Below are positions 6,689-14,159 of a stretch of DNA of 40,688 nt, piece after piece; positions within the stretch are counted from its first letter, which is position 1, and every line of letters begins with the position of its first letter. Origin of the DNA: a virus. The DNA lies in the IMG/VR virus record IMGVR_UViG_3300011115_000550, positions 1 through 40,688 of that record; one strand, 5' to 3'. Below the pieces are notes generated by a model. That model worked only from the letters and a program-made list of their open reading frames with translations. It ran no database searches and was not told the origin of the DNA. Made by a program: the position numbers and the translations under genes.

Positions 6689-7158
6689 AGGCAGACCAAC
6701 TCAGAAATATCCACTCCCCGCGCCCTGTCTTCATCTGTCAGGTCGCAGTTATCAACATCGCCACTCACCCACGTCAGGTCACCGGTCACCCCGGTCAGGT
6801 CGCCACTGACCCAGGTCAAATTGCCACTCACCCCGGTCAGGTCACCACTGATTTGCGACAAATTGCCCCGGACCCCGGTCAGATCGCCACTCACCCCGGT
6901 CAGATCGCCACTCACCCCGGACAGCTTGCCACTGACCCCGGTCAGGTCGCCACTCACCCAGGTCAAATTGCCACTGACCCCGGTCAGATTACCGGTCACC
7001 TCGGTCAGGTCACCGGTCACCCCGGACAGATTGCCACTCACCCCGGACAGATTGCCACTGACCCCGGTCAGGTCGCCGGTCACCCCGGTCAGATCGCCAC
7101 TGACCCGAGTCAAATTGCCGGTCACAACCCCGAGAACTTGCATTAGTTCCCGCTTCAC
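6685..7158 (-). CDS. Heptad-repeat protein, (S/T)G(D/N)L(T/S)xV repeats
   Basis: 157 residues. After a 12-residue start, residues 13-138 are 17 regular seven-residue units of the type SGDLTGV plus one decayed unit, then a 19-residue acidic cap (DLTDEDRARGVDISELVCL). Leu and Val recur every seven residues with 3/4 spacing, suggesting a regular solenoid or coiled rod, with Gly and Ser/Thr between. The DNA is a 21-bp tandem array. Similar heptad proteins with a GVDIxDL tail occur in other phages as hypotheticals (from memory). GTG at 7158 couples to the 34-residue gene (GTGA). Unit number may vary by recombination. Function unknown. Confidence 0.75.
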   Translation of the reverse strand: MKRELMQVLGVVTGNLTRVSGDLTGVTGDLTGVSGNLSGVSGNLSGVTGDLTEVTGNLTGVSGNLTWVSGDLTGVSGKLSGVSGDLTGVSGDLTGVRGNLSQISGDLTGVSGNLTWVSGDLTGVTGDLTWVSGDVDNCDLTDEDRARGVDISELVCL

Positions 7159-7207
7159 CGACGCACCTCGATGATGCGGCGCAGGTCGGCCATTTCCTGA
7201 TCGCTCA
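7155..7207. repeat. 53-bp direct repeat, copy B
   Basis: Partner of 6635-6687 (three mismatches). It covers the 3' half of the 34-residue gene and is presumably the source copy because it is attached to a full leader and promoter. Confidence 0.9.
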
Positions 7208-7259
7208 TGCCGTCCTCGGCGATAATTTGTACTGCCGTCAGTGTTTCTGTGTTTGTCAT
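7155..7259 (-). CDS. 34-residue leader protein of the heptad-repeat cassette
   Basis: ATG at 7259, AAGGAG 15 bases upstream, stop overlapping the heptad-repeat start (GTGA). The sequence begins MTNTETLTAVQIIAEDG and ends in RIIEVRR; it looks like one amphipathic helix. The start region resembles that of the pentapeptide-repeat protein, which also has TGQIIAEG shortly after its start. It may be a regulatory or coupling peptide. Confidence 0.5.
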   Translation of the reverse strand: MTNTETLTAVQIIAEDGMSDQEMADLRRIIEVRR

Positions 7260-7292
7260 TTTTGCGGAAACCGGCTCCTTTGCCAGTAATTA
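7253..7292. repeat. Duplicated gene leader, copy 1
   Basis: This stretch (minus strand: GGCAAAGGAGCCGGTTTCCG, then the ATGACAA start) is nearly the same as 14782-14820, the leader of the pentapeptide-repeat gene. The two repeat-protein genes therefore share a duplicated ribosome-binding region. Confidence 0.85.
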
Positions 7293-7293
7293 A

Positions 7294-7324
7294 ATTATAC
7301 GCCTGCTTGCGCAACATGCGCAAG
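7294..7324 (-). promoter_or_regulatory. Promoter with overlapping TGCGCA palindrome (site a)
   Basis: A perfect palindrome CTTGCGCA-N3-TGCGCAAG spans 7306-7324. On the minus strand its upstream half gives a -35-like TTGCGC, followed after 18 bases by a consensus TATAAT (7299-7294). Transcription would start near 7287 and read the 34-residue and heptad-repeat genes. It overlaps the last codons of the helicase gene. A protein bound to the palindrome would block this promoter. Confidence 0.65.
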
Positions 7325-9292
7325 TAAAATAATGCGATCCGGCACCTGCCGCCGATACTTTGTCAGCAGTCGCAGCCCCAGCGCCGCCTGCCGCGCGGTC
7401 AAATTTCCCTGCTGCGCCAGCGACTTGCCAATCCCGCTGTCAATCCTCGAAAACCCGGCTCCGTCCAGCTCCCGCGCCCCATCACAGCACCCGGCAATGA
7501 TCTGCAGACCCTCGTGGATAGCTGCGATCCGCTCCGGTGTCATCTTCGCCGCCTCCCGGTCGATCTGCGTCCGCGTCGTCTCTTCCGTTGCCGCCCGGTC
7601 CCGCGCAGAGGTCGGAATCACTACCGCCTGCGGTTCCGGCAGCGCGTCGAGCGCCTGGTCCAGGATTGCCTGCTTTGCGACCAGCGTCCGCGCCATGCTG
7701 GCATCAATTGATCCTTCCAGCACCAGGTGTTCGACTGTCACCATGTCGTGCTGGCCGATCCGGTGCGCCCGGTCCTCGCACTGAGTGATGTTGCCGGGCA
7801 CCCAATCCAGCTCAGCGAACACTACGTGTGACGCAGCCGTCAACGTCAGCCCGACACCGGCCGCCTGAATCCCGCCGATGAACACACGACATCCCGCGTC
7901 CGTCTGGAACCGCTCGACCTGCGCCTGCCGCTCCATCACCGGCACTTCGCCGAAGATCACCGCAGCGCCTTCAAACGCCTCGCGCAACCCGTGAATCATT
8001 GCGTGGTGGTGCGCGAACACGATCACCTTGCAGCCCGACTCCAGCACGCCGGTAACGTGCTCGATCACATACGGGATCTTCGCCACTGCCGTATCCCGCC
8101 GCACCTGAGCCATTTCCGTGAACGCCACAGATGCCGCCTTCTTCAGCGTTGCCACCGCGTCGGCGTATTCGTCCGCGGTTCCGGCCTTCGCCAACTCTAC
8201 CGCCAGCCGCGCGCGCTCGATGTCGCCCTCGTTACGCGCCCAGGCCTCCTGTTCGCGCTCGATTGCGTCCGATGCGCCGTTCGCCGCGATCTCGATCACC
8301 GAGCGCCGCTTCGCCGGCAATTCCTTGAGCACATCCCGCTTCAGCCGCCGCACCATGATCGACGCCCGCAGCTTCTTCTGCAACTCGTCAAGGTGAGACG
8401 ATCCAGACATATCCCACCCGTAGCCGTTTTCCTGCGCCGCGCAATATCGTTTCGCGTAGCTGAACAGGTTCCGGAACTCGCCCGGGTTCAGCGCGTGAAA
8501 CAGCGGGAACCCTTCGATTGGCCGGTTCGGAATCGGTGTCCCGGTCAGGAACACCCTTCGCCTCGCTGCTATTGGCAGCACCTCCGGTTTGGCTGGCGTC
8601 TTCTTCTTCGCCTTCCGCGCGGGCTCGCCGAGAATGGCCACCGTGCGCTTCGCCAGCGGATTCTTCATATAGTGGGCCTCGTCGGCGATCACCATATCCC
8701 AGTGCACTGAGCGCAGCGCGGCCGCGTGCCGGTCGGCGACGTCGTAATTCACGATCAGGATGTCGCCGAACACCACCGGGCAAAATGAGCCTTCCGCGAT
8801 CACGATCTGGAACGCGCGGACCAGCCAGCGGTTCAGTTCGTTCCGCCAGTTCACCTTCAAACTGGCCGGGCAAAAGATCAGGATCCGCTGGATGGTCGGG
8901 TCAGAATTTATCACGCCTATGGCCTGAACGGTCTTTCCGAGCCCCATCTCGTCGCCAAACAGCACGTTTGTTCGCGCCAACGCGAATGCAATCCCGGCCC
9001 GCTGGTACGGCAGATAGGCCAGCCCATCCGGGCAGGGAACATCCACGTCTGGCGCATCATCCGCCCGGGTCAACACCACCGCCGCGGCCCGTTCATCTGC
9101 CGCCTTTGCGTTTGCGGCTTCCAGCGCCTGAACCGCGGCCGAGTCGCGCAATGTGTCGGCCTTCGCCGCGCTGTCGGTCCACCAGTATTTGTTTATGCCG
9201 TCCCACCGGAATCCAGCCGATTTCGGAACGGCGCGTTCGTCATAGCTGCAGCGGGCGATAAACCGGCTGCCTTGTTTTACGATTTGCACCAT
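7295..9292 (-). CDS. SNF2-family helicase/translocase
   Basis: 665 residues. An N-terminal small domain (about 1-50, FIARCSYDERAVPKSAGFRW) resembles the DUF5710/HARP-like segment seen before such helicases. Motif I is GDEMGLGKT at 113-121, the DEAH box lies at 204-207, motif III is LTGTPIPNRP, and motif VI is QCEDRAHRIGQ, as in SMARCAL1-type annealing helicases. These use ATP to move on duplex DNA and remodel forks. It is the only helicase seen, so it probably works in phage replication next to the candidate initiator. A palindromic operator-like site lies 11 bases upstream of its start, and another overlaps its 3' end. Confidence 0.93.
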   Translation of the reverse strand: MVQIVKQGSRFIARCSYDERAVPKSAGFRWDGINKYWWTDSAAKADTLRDSAAVQALEAANAKAADERAAAVVLTRADDAPDVDVPCPDGLAYLPYQRAGIAFALARTNVLFGDEMGLGKTVQAIGVINSDPTIQRILIFCPASLKVNWRNELNRWLVRAFQIVIAEGSFCPVVFGDILIVNYDVADRHAAALRSVHWDMVIADEAHYMKNPLAKRTVAILGEPARKAKKKTPAKPEVLPIAARRRVFLTGTPIPNRPIEGFPLFHALNPGEFRNLFSYAKRYCAAQENGYGWDMSGSSHLDELQKKLRASIMVRRLKRDVLKELPAKRRSVIEIAANGASDAIEREQEAWARNEGDIERARLAVELAKAGTADEYADAVATLKKAASVAFTEMAQVRRDTAVAKIPYVIEHVTGVLESGCKVIVFAHHHAMIHGLREAFEGAAVIFGEVPVMERQAQVERFQTDAGCRVFIGGIQAAGVGLTLTAASHVVFAELDWVPGNITQCEDRAHRIGQHDMVTVEHLVLEGSIDASMARTLVAKQAILDQALDALPEPQAVVIPTSARDRAATEETTRTQIDREAAKMTPERIAAIHEGLQIIAGCCDGARELDGAGFSRIDSGIGKSLAQQGNLTARQAALGLRLLTKYRRQVPDRIILLAHVAQAGV

Positions 9293-9302
9293 GCCCTAAT
9301 TG

Positions 9303-9319
9303 TTGCGCAAAGTGCGCAA
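9303..9319. promoter_or_regulatory. TGCGCA palindrome upstream of the helicase gene (site b)
   Basis: TTGCGCA-N3-TGCGCAA in the 31-base gap between the initiator and helicase genes. A -35-like TTGCGC is present, but I see no convincing -10 before the ATG at 9292, so it may be an operator acting on read-through or on helicase translation rather than a promoter. Confidence 0.6.
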
Positions 9320-9323
9320 GTAA

Positions 9324-10016
9324 TCAACCTGTTTGTTCGGCCATCCCGAGATCCCGCATAGCTTGGTCGATAGAAACGTACTCCGACGATTTGGTCTCCC
9401 GCAACGGGTCCGGTGCCGGCTGAATCTTCAGTTTGCCGATCACCACCGGAAACCACGCCCACGAAGCCCGTGGTGCGGCCCGTCTCCGGTGGAGGATAGA
9501 CAGCCCCACCCGAAGGCGATCAATCGAACCTGCCGCGTCCAGCGTTCTCCGGGCGATATCCTCGTCGGGCTCGCCGTCCAGCCTTTGCGCTCCCGGAAAG
9601 TTCCGTAGTTCGGCCTGCACCTCGCGGAGAACAAGTTCGTCGGTAGTTCTTGGATGTTCTTGATTTACATATAAGGATGAGATACGCACCGGCGTGCGTA
9701 TCTGACCGGCACACCCGTGCGTATCTGGACCTTCGAGATACGCACGTGTGTGCGTATCTGAAAAAGGCAATCTATACTCATTTCCGTACCGGCCGCGAGT
9801 GCAGAACAGGTGCCCAATGACTACAAGCTCTGCCAGACGATTCTGTAGTTCGCGCGGACTGATCCCCATCATGACCGATATACGCAACTGCTTCATTTTT
9901 ACAATCGGTTTTCCGCGCCCCTGATCGTCGAGAAACAGGTAAAAAAGGCGTGCGCCTTCCGATAGGTTCAAATCTGTGAGTATTGCCGAGCGAAGTCGAA
10001 AACGGTCAGGCTGCAT
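9324..10016 (-). CDS. Winged-helix protein, candidate replication initiator
   Basis: 230 residues. Residues about 15-80 form a winged helix: LSEGARLFYLFLDDQGRG, then LRISVMMGISPRELQNRLAE as the helix-turn-helix, then a wing ending in RGRYGNEYRL. This resembles the DNA-binding domain of phage O-like and plasmid Rep proteins. The middle is poorly ordered and its DNA carries five copies of a 9-bp iteron-like repeat; the C-terminal half is helical. ATG at 10016 is preferred because GGAGG lies seven bases upstream; GTG at 10022 is too close to it. It lies directly upstream of the SNF2 helicase. Initiator role is inference from fold plus repeats. Confidence 0.72.
   Translation of the reverse strand: MQPDRFRLRSAILTDLNLSEGARLFYLFLDDQGRGKPIVKMKQLRISVMMGISPRELQNRLAELVVIGHLFCTRGRYGNEYRLPFSDTHTRAYLEGPDTHGCAGQIRTPVRISSLYVNQEHPRTTDELVLREVQAELRNFPGAQRLDGEPDEDIARRTLDAAGSIDRLRVGLSILHRRRAAPRASWAWFPVVIGKLKIQPAPDPLRETKSSEYVSIDQAMRDLGMAEQTG
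9679..9758. other. Candidate replication origin: iteron array inside the initiator gene
   Basis: Five copies of GATACGCAC or its complement GTGCGTATC occur at 9681-9689 (+), 9694-9702 (-), 9717-9725 (-), 9737-9745 (+) and 9750-9758 (-). Two are inverted pairs with the same 4-base gap, flanking a single copy. An AT-richer stretch (TTGATTTACATATAAGGATG, about 9659-9678) abuts the array as a possible unwinding element. Lambda-type phages also keep iterons inside the O initiator gene, so position supports an origin. Confidence 0.62.
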
Positions 10017-10044
10017 TGTCACCCCTCCATGAGGTGCGAGGAAA

Positions 10045-10067
10045 GCCCGGTGATGGAGACACCGGGC
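10045..10067 (-). terminator. Hairpin upstream of the initiator gene, weak terminator
   Basis: An 8-bp stem GCCCGGTG/CACCGGGC with a 7-base loop, followed on the minus strand by TTTCC. It lies in the 85-base gap between the cytosine methyltransferase and the initiator gene. The short T-run makes termination partial at best; it could lower transcription into the initiator. Confidence 0.4.
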
Positions 10068-10107
10068 CGGTTCCTCTTCCGTGTCAGGAGCAACCCCGAC
10101 AAACTCA

Positions 10108-11151
10108 TTATGCCATCAATCCCGCGCGTCGAGCCAAACCCGGCTTGTAAACCTGCGCGATGTACTGCGACAGCGCAAACGGGATTTTGGCGATTTTCGC
10201 GCTTGCGGCCTTGCGTGCGTTGGAACGTGAATTGAAAAGAGAACCGGCACCATGCGGCTTACCCTTTACCAATCCACCGGTAAACCCTTTACTTCCGTCA
10301 TTTTCAATGGCGTTAAGTATTTGCGACGCGCGGTCGCCGCCGATCTTCAGCCCGTCCGCTTCTATGCCGCAGTCCCGCGATGTGAACCGGGCACCTTTGC
10401 CGACATCCGTGCGCCGGCCGGTTTCGCTGGCAACCTTGATACCATCTAGCGGATTCTGTTTTTCGGTATCCGAACGGCCATCGTTCAATCGCGGCGTCTC
10501 GCGATCGCGCCATAATCTTTCGCTGGCTGAACCTTTCCATTTCACTCCTTCATCCAGCGCGTTGCGCCCCAGCGGCCCAGTTCCAACTGGCAGATGCTCA
10601 TGCAGCAACTTGCGCTGCCCGTACTTCAGATCGTCCATCGCACGCTTCGCCTTCGGACGCCCGATCGGCATCAGCGCCGGTACGTCGCCCCATAAATGGA
10701 AACTCCCGAAGTTCCACTTGCTGCGACCAACCCACGGCTGTGCACCACGGACATTTTCGACCACCATCGGAATGTGATGCCCTGCTGCTTCCGACGCCTC
10801 CCGCTGAATCCGAAAGCACGCGTCGAACAAGCGATTGTCCGGCCCTTCGGTTTCCCATGTCAACCGCAGAGCCTTAGCCGCCTTCGAGTTGTTCGGGTCT
10901 TTCGACCGGCTCCACGGCATCGCCAACCAACTGTACGACTGGCATGGTGGCGACGCGACGATGCAGTCCGCATCTCTGAACATGGATCCGTGGATTGTGA
11001 GCACGTCCTGAACCACAAGCTGCGCCGGGTACTTGTCATCGCCGTACCGGTGCCGCGTGATGTCAAAGCCGATCACGTCGTAGCCTTCGGCAAGGAAACC
11101 TTCGGACCATCCTCCGAGCCCGCAGAATAGGTCGATACACAGCGGTTTCAC
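10108..11151 (-). CDS. DNA (cytosine-5) methyltransferase
   Basis: 347 residues from GTG 11151, which overlaps the upstream stop (GTGA) and begins immediately before motif I. Motif I (DLFCGLGGWSEGF, near residue 6) binds SAM; motif IV (SPPCQSYSWLAMPW, near residue 60) contains the catalytic Cys; motif VI is VVENVRG. The C-terminal half is long and irregular, fitting a target-recognition region. Orphan phage enzymes of this kind methylate phage DNA against host restriction; no cognate nuclease is visible. It lies downstream of the DUF1064 nuclease-like gene. Confidence 0.93.
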   Translation of the reverse strand: MKPLCIDLFCGLGGWSEGFLAEGYDVIGFDITRHRYGDDKYPAQLVVQDVLTIHGSMFRDADCIVASPPCQSYSWLAMPWSRSKDPNNSKAAKALRLTWETEGPDNRLFDACFRIQREASEAAGHHIPMVVENVRGAQPWVGRSKWNFGSFHLWGDVPALMPIGRPKAKRAMDDLKYGQRKLLHEHLPVGTGPLGRNALDEGVKWKGSASERLWRDRETPRLNDGRSDTEKQNPLDGIKVASETGRRTDVGKGARFTSRDCGIEADGLKIGGDRASQILNAIENDGSKGFTGGLVKGKPHGAGSLFNSRSNARKAASAKIAKIPFALSQYIAQVYKPGLARRAGLMA

Positions 11152-11576
11152 GCTCGCTCCATCTGCGCCACGTCGGCCTTCGTCCACTCGACAAACCGGA
11201 CGTCTGGAAACATGGCCCGCGCCATCTTTGCTTTCATTTTGTACATTGCCGTCTTTGCTCCCTTTGCATCGACCGCAGTATCCACGCCGTCGAGCACAAA
11301 CCGGAAATCTGATTTGTACACCGTCTTCCGAATATTCATGCCCGGGTTGCCGGCAAAGATCACAAACACCGGCTGCAGCTCCAGCCGCGAAATCTTGCCA
11401 CACCGCTCCCATAACTTCAGGATCACGTAAGCCCGCGCCTCCAGTTTTGACTGGAAGGTGATGCCGTCAACTGCTTTCGTGCGGTTCCGCATCTTGGAAA
11501 CAGGCAGCGCATCCGATCCGAACGGGTCCGGTCGGCCCATATTCCGGTACAGCTGCGCTGCCTGCTTCGTGGTCAT
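11148..11576 (-). CDS. DUF1064 family nuclease-like protein
   Basis: 142 residues. The stretch VDGITFQSKLEARAYVILKL, then LELQPVFVI, YKSDFRFVLDG and VDAKGAKT has the order of the DUF1064 family: an early Glu, then Asp and DxK, as in PD-(D/E)XK resolvase-like nucleases. Candidate acidic and Lys residues are E in SKLEA, D in KSDFRF and DAK. Likely a recombination or Holliday-junction nuclease acting on phage DNA. ATG at 11576 overlaps the upstream TAA by one base. Family call good; enzymatic activity inferred. Confidence 0.85.
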   Translation of the reverse strand: MTTKQAAQLYRNMGRPDPFGSDALPVSKMRNRTKAVDGITFQSKLEARAYVILKLWERCGKISRLELQPVFVIFAGNPGMNIRKTVYKSDFRFVLDGVDTAVDAKGAKTAMYKMKAKMARAMFPDVRFVEWTKADVAQMERA

Positions 11577-12142
11577 TACTGAATGTTCCGCTTCTTCTTC
11601 AGCACTTCGCCGATGAGTTGTCCGACCGCCATAACCTCCGCGTCGTCGCTGGCAAACGGCAGGTTTTCACCATCTGCCAACGTGCCCGGCAGATCTTCCT
11701 GCACCGCCCGCGGCTCGTACCAGATCGTCATCGTAGACAGCATCGTCGATGCCATGTACCGCTCAATCTTGCCGCAGCCCTCCGCGTCGGCCAGCTTGAT
11801 GGTGCAGAGCACGTTGGTCTCGACCTTGCCCGACTTAACCGAATCTTTCCCCTCGCGCTTTTTTTTACGGATCACCTGAATACCGGACATCCCCAAGCAG
11901 TCCAACTCCAGCGCCAGCCCGGCCAGTTCCGAGTTGTCGGGCTGTAGGTAAATCCGTGTCACCTGCAGGTCATCGTCTTCCGGTGTCCAGGCCTTCGTGT
12001 CCTCGGGCAGCGTCGGCCACTCTAACTGCTGTGTGATTTTGCCGGTCAGCGGAAAGCTGAACTTCGCGCTGGCCACGTGCTGCCGTACCGCCTTCGCCTC
12101 ACGCGGAAAGGCTTGTTTGCATATTAGCTTTTTTGTTGGCAA
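11576..12142 (-). CDS. Hypothetical early protein
   Basis: 188 residues starting at TTG 12142, supported by AAGGAG seven bases upstream, overlapping the DUF3268 gene by 44 bases. The sequence is mixed beta and helix; notable parts are a repeated-strand segment (LAGLALELDCLGMSGIQVIR), a basic patch (RKKKREGKDSVKSGKV) and an acidic C-terminus. It sits between a zinc-finger protein and the DUF1064 nuclease, where many phages keep recombination or single-strand-binding proteins, but no such signature is visible, so I assign no function. Confidence 0.75.
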   Translation of the reverse strand: MPTKKLICKQAFPREAKAVRQHVASAKFSFPLTGKITQQLEWPTLPEDTKAWTPEDDDLQVTRIYLQPDNSELAGLALELDCLGMSGIQVIRKKKREGKDSVKSGKVETNVLCTIKLADAEGCGKIERYMASTMLSTMTIWYEPRAVQEDLPGTLADGENLPFASDDAEVMAVGQLIGEVLKKKRNIQ

Positions 12143-12524
12143 TTCGTTTCTCCTTTTGTCGTTCCTGCAACTTCAAGATGGCGTCCTGCGCCTGATCGGG
12201 TGTCATCGTCCCGATCTCAACGTGCCCGCATACTGCCTTGAGCACCATATACCGTTTTCGCTGCGTCAGTTTCTCCGCGGTGCCGATGTCCCGCAGAACC
12301 GCGTGAATTCGAGCCCGCAGCCTGCGAAGGTGCGGGCTCGCCATCGTTCCTGCTGGACGCGCCAGAGGATCACCGTGCCGCGTGGCAACGTAGGAATCGC
12401 AGCCAGGGTATCCGGTGCAGACCCATAAGTTCGCGCGCCCCTGAGCCGTGTCCCCATAGATCTCGGTGGGATCTCGAAGCACGGACGCTGAACCGCAATA
12501 CGGGCACACCGGGCCGGTGGTCAT
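12099..12524 (-). CDS. DUF3268 zinc-finger protein
   Basis: 141 residues. CPYCGSASVLRDPTEIYG (Cys7, Cys10) followed by LWVCTGYPGCDSYV (Cys36, Cys42) and a PHLRRLRARIH helix is the pattern of DUF3268 zinc-finger-containing phage proteins. The second half (KLTQRKRYMVLKAVCGHVEI onwards) is helical and basic at the end. ATG at 12524 overlaps the Gp157 stop (ATGA). Probably nucleic-acid binding in DNA metabolism; exact role unknown. Confidence 0.85.
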   Translation of the reverse strand: MTTGPVCPYCGSASVLRDPTEIYGDTAQGRANLWVCTGYPGCDSYVATRHGDPLARPAGTMASPHLRRLRARIHAVLRDIGTAEKLTQRKRYMVLKAVCGHVEIGTMTPDQAQDAILKLQERQKEKRIANKKANMQTSLSA

Positions 12525-13159
12525 TCCACCCTCAGATGTTCGCCGCGCGGGTCCAGCCGGGCTCCCGGTACTCCCTGCTTCCCGGTTCCGCCGCAGTGTG
12601 CGCACATAATGTCAATCGCTTGGCACATGGGACACACAGCGTTCAGACTTGATCGGATCGATTCGATGTTCGGCAGGATCTGGCCGCCGCAGGTCGTCAT
12701 TTCCGAGCCAGCCCGGTCCAAAAGATCCGCCCAAGCCGATAGCGACATCTTGACCACGATGCTTTTGTACTCGTCAGGCAATATAGAGACATCTGTCACC
12801 GTCACCGGTGCGACGCCACCGTTCGCCTGGATGCGGAAGCGGCCCGTCTCCCCTTCCAGCTTCCGCAGCCCAAACGCCTGCATGATGCCGAGTACGGACG
12901 CATTCAGCCGGTCCCGGCGTGATTCCCACGCCTTCGCCCGCTGCGATTGCACCAGCGCCTCAGCCTTCGCCACTGCCGCCTGTGCATCGCACGCCCGGAT
13001 GTACCGGCGCACTCCGTCTACCTTGCGGACCTCGGCCCCTGCGTACTGCTGGATCGCTTCCTCTGCCGCCGTTATTGCTTCGGCCCCTTCCGCTTCCTGC
13101 CACGCCGTCATCAGTTCGTGGATGCCGGCCTCGATGTCGAATAACGATAATGCGCTCAT
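12521..13159 (-). CDS. Gp157-like protein with C-terminal zinc fingers
   Basis: 212 residues. Residues 1-100 form a long helical region rich in Ala, Glu and Arg ending in RDRLNASVLGIMQAFGLRKL, then ETGRFRIQANGGVAPVTVTD, the arrangement of the siphovirus Gp157 family (reported to be associated with phage resistance in streptococcal systems). The C-terminus adds a DnaJ-like CPMCQ...CAHCGGTGK zinc module. Start ATG overlaps the ParB-like stop. Expected in the early replication/recombination block; biochemical role unknown. Confidence 0.82.
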   Translation of the reverse strand: MSALSLFDIEAGIHELMTAWQEAEGAEAITAAEEAIQQYAGAEVRKVDGVRRYIRACDAQAAVAKAEALVQSQRAKAWESRRDRLNASVLGIMQAFGLRKLEGETGRFRIQANGGVAPVTVTDVSILPDEYKSIVVKMSLSAWADLLDRAGSEMTTCGGQILPNIESIRSSLNAVCPMCQAIDIMCAHCGGTGKQGVPGARLDPRGEHLRVE

Positions 13160-13980
13160 GACTTCTCCTTCCGGTCCGGATGCGCCAGGATCGGGAAGCC
13201 TTCTCCGGTGCGAATCAGGAGCGTGCGGCTTTGTTTTTCTTCAGCCGCATAATTCCACGCCTTAATGCACATCGCCAAAATAAATCCTGGCTTCGCTGTC
13301 CGTGATCGAATGCCGCAGTTTGCCGCCAGCCACGACCGCAACGAAAACTCTGGGTCTGTTTTTGTTAAACTCTCCCCGCGCCGCACGCGATCATAAAATA
13401 ATTCGAACCGGTCCCATTTTCCTTCTAGCGCCGCCGACAGCCCGATCAGACACGCCATCGATGTAGTCATTCCATACGCTCGTCGCGCTGCAATGTAATT
13501 CACTACACCCCTTGTCTGCTGATATTTTTCGATAACGGCAATCATTTCCTGCGACGAAGGAGTAAGATTGGAACCGCTAAAAGCAAGTTTGTCGTAATCC
13601 CACAGGACGATCAACCGCGATGCTGCCGCTATTGTCGTCGAGTTGCATTCGCCGGTTGAGCCAACCATATCAGAGAATTTTTTGGTGAGCCCGCCATCAA
13701 TCGTGAGGTAGTAGGATCGCGGAATACCCGTTACGACCAGCACGTCTTCCATTGTTACGCCGCTCGCTATGCACGCCATCAACCGATGTTGGCCGTCCAT
13801 AATGTCGCCAGATTCGTCAATCTTGACCGTCTCGCCGTTGGACCTAAACACGCCGGCCAATAAATCTCGTCTGATTTTTTCGACCATATTAGCTCGGACA
13901 TTCCGATTGTTGTGGTTGGTCGCCATCCACTCAGCCGCCATTTTCGGCGTAACGTCCATAAAAACTGCCGTTTTCTTCAT
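13156..13980 (-). CDS. ParB-like DGQHRL-motif protein
   Basis: 274 residues. KMAAEWMATNHNNRNVRANM, then VFRSNGETVKIDESGDIMDG and the signature DGQHRLMACIASG near residue 62 match the ParB/DUF262-like fold found in phage DNA proteins. The C-terminal two thirds is helical. ATG at 13980 couples to the small membrane gene upstream (ATGA); a longer frame upstream is a shadow. Such domains bind or hydrolyse nucleotides or nick DNA; which applies here cannot be told. It is the second ParB-like protein in the genome, the first being at 4365-5162. Confidence 0.78.
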   Translation of the reverse strand: MKKTAVFMDVTPKMAAEWMATNHNNRNVRANMVEKIRRDLLAGVFRSNGETVKIDESGDIMDGQHRLMACIASGVTMEDVLVVTGIPRSYYLTIDGGLTKKFSDMVGSTGECNSTTIAAASRLIVLWDYDKLAFSGSNLTPSSQEMIAVIEKYQQTRGVVNYIAARRAYGMTTSMACLIGLSAALEGKWDRFELFYDRVRRGESLTKTDPEFSLRSWLAANCGIRSRTAKPGFILAMCIKAWNYAAEEKQSRTLLIRTGEGFPILAHPDRKEKS

Positions 13981-14159
13981 GCTGACTCCATACACCGCAG
14001 ATACGCGGCACTGAATTCTTCCTTCGCCCGCTCCCATGCGTGAGCTGCGGCCCAACAGACCGAAGCCACCGCCCGCAAAGAACGCGCCAGCCCGGCCCGG
14101 TGCACCACCAGAACCAGCAGACACGCCCCGCCCACCGCTAACAACTGAAGCGCAATCAC
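13977..14159 (-). CDS. Small membrane protein
   Basis: 60 residues from GTG 14159 overlapping the pentapeptide stop (GTGA), ending in ATGA with the next gene. Residues 2-21 are a hydrophobic helix ([18 protein letters not shown]), followed by a basic, then amphipathic tail. Single-pass, probably N-out. Small membrane proteins in early operons often alter the host envelope or exclude other phages; no family recognised. Confidence 0.6.
   Translation of the reverse strand: MIALQLLAVGGACLLVLVVHRAGLARSLRAVASVCWAAAHAWERAKEEFSAAYLRCMESA

Noticed and set aside
6763-7130. Regular short-period repeats resembling a CRISPR array
   Set aside because: The period is 21 bp with no unique spacers and the array is one open frame of seven-residue units, so it is a coding tandem repeat.
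7991-8710. Long plus-strand open frame opposite the helicase
   Set aside because: Composition is typical of antisense of a GC-rich gene; no domain and no ribosome site.
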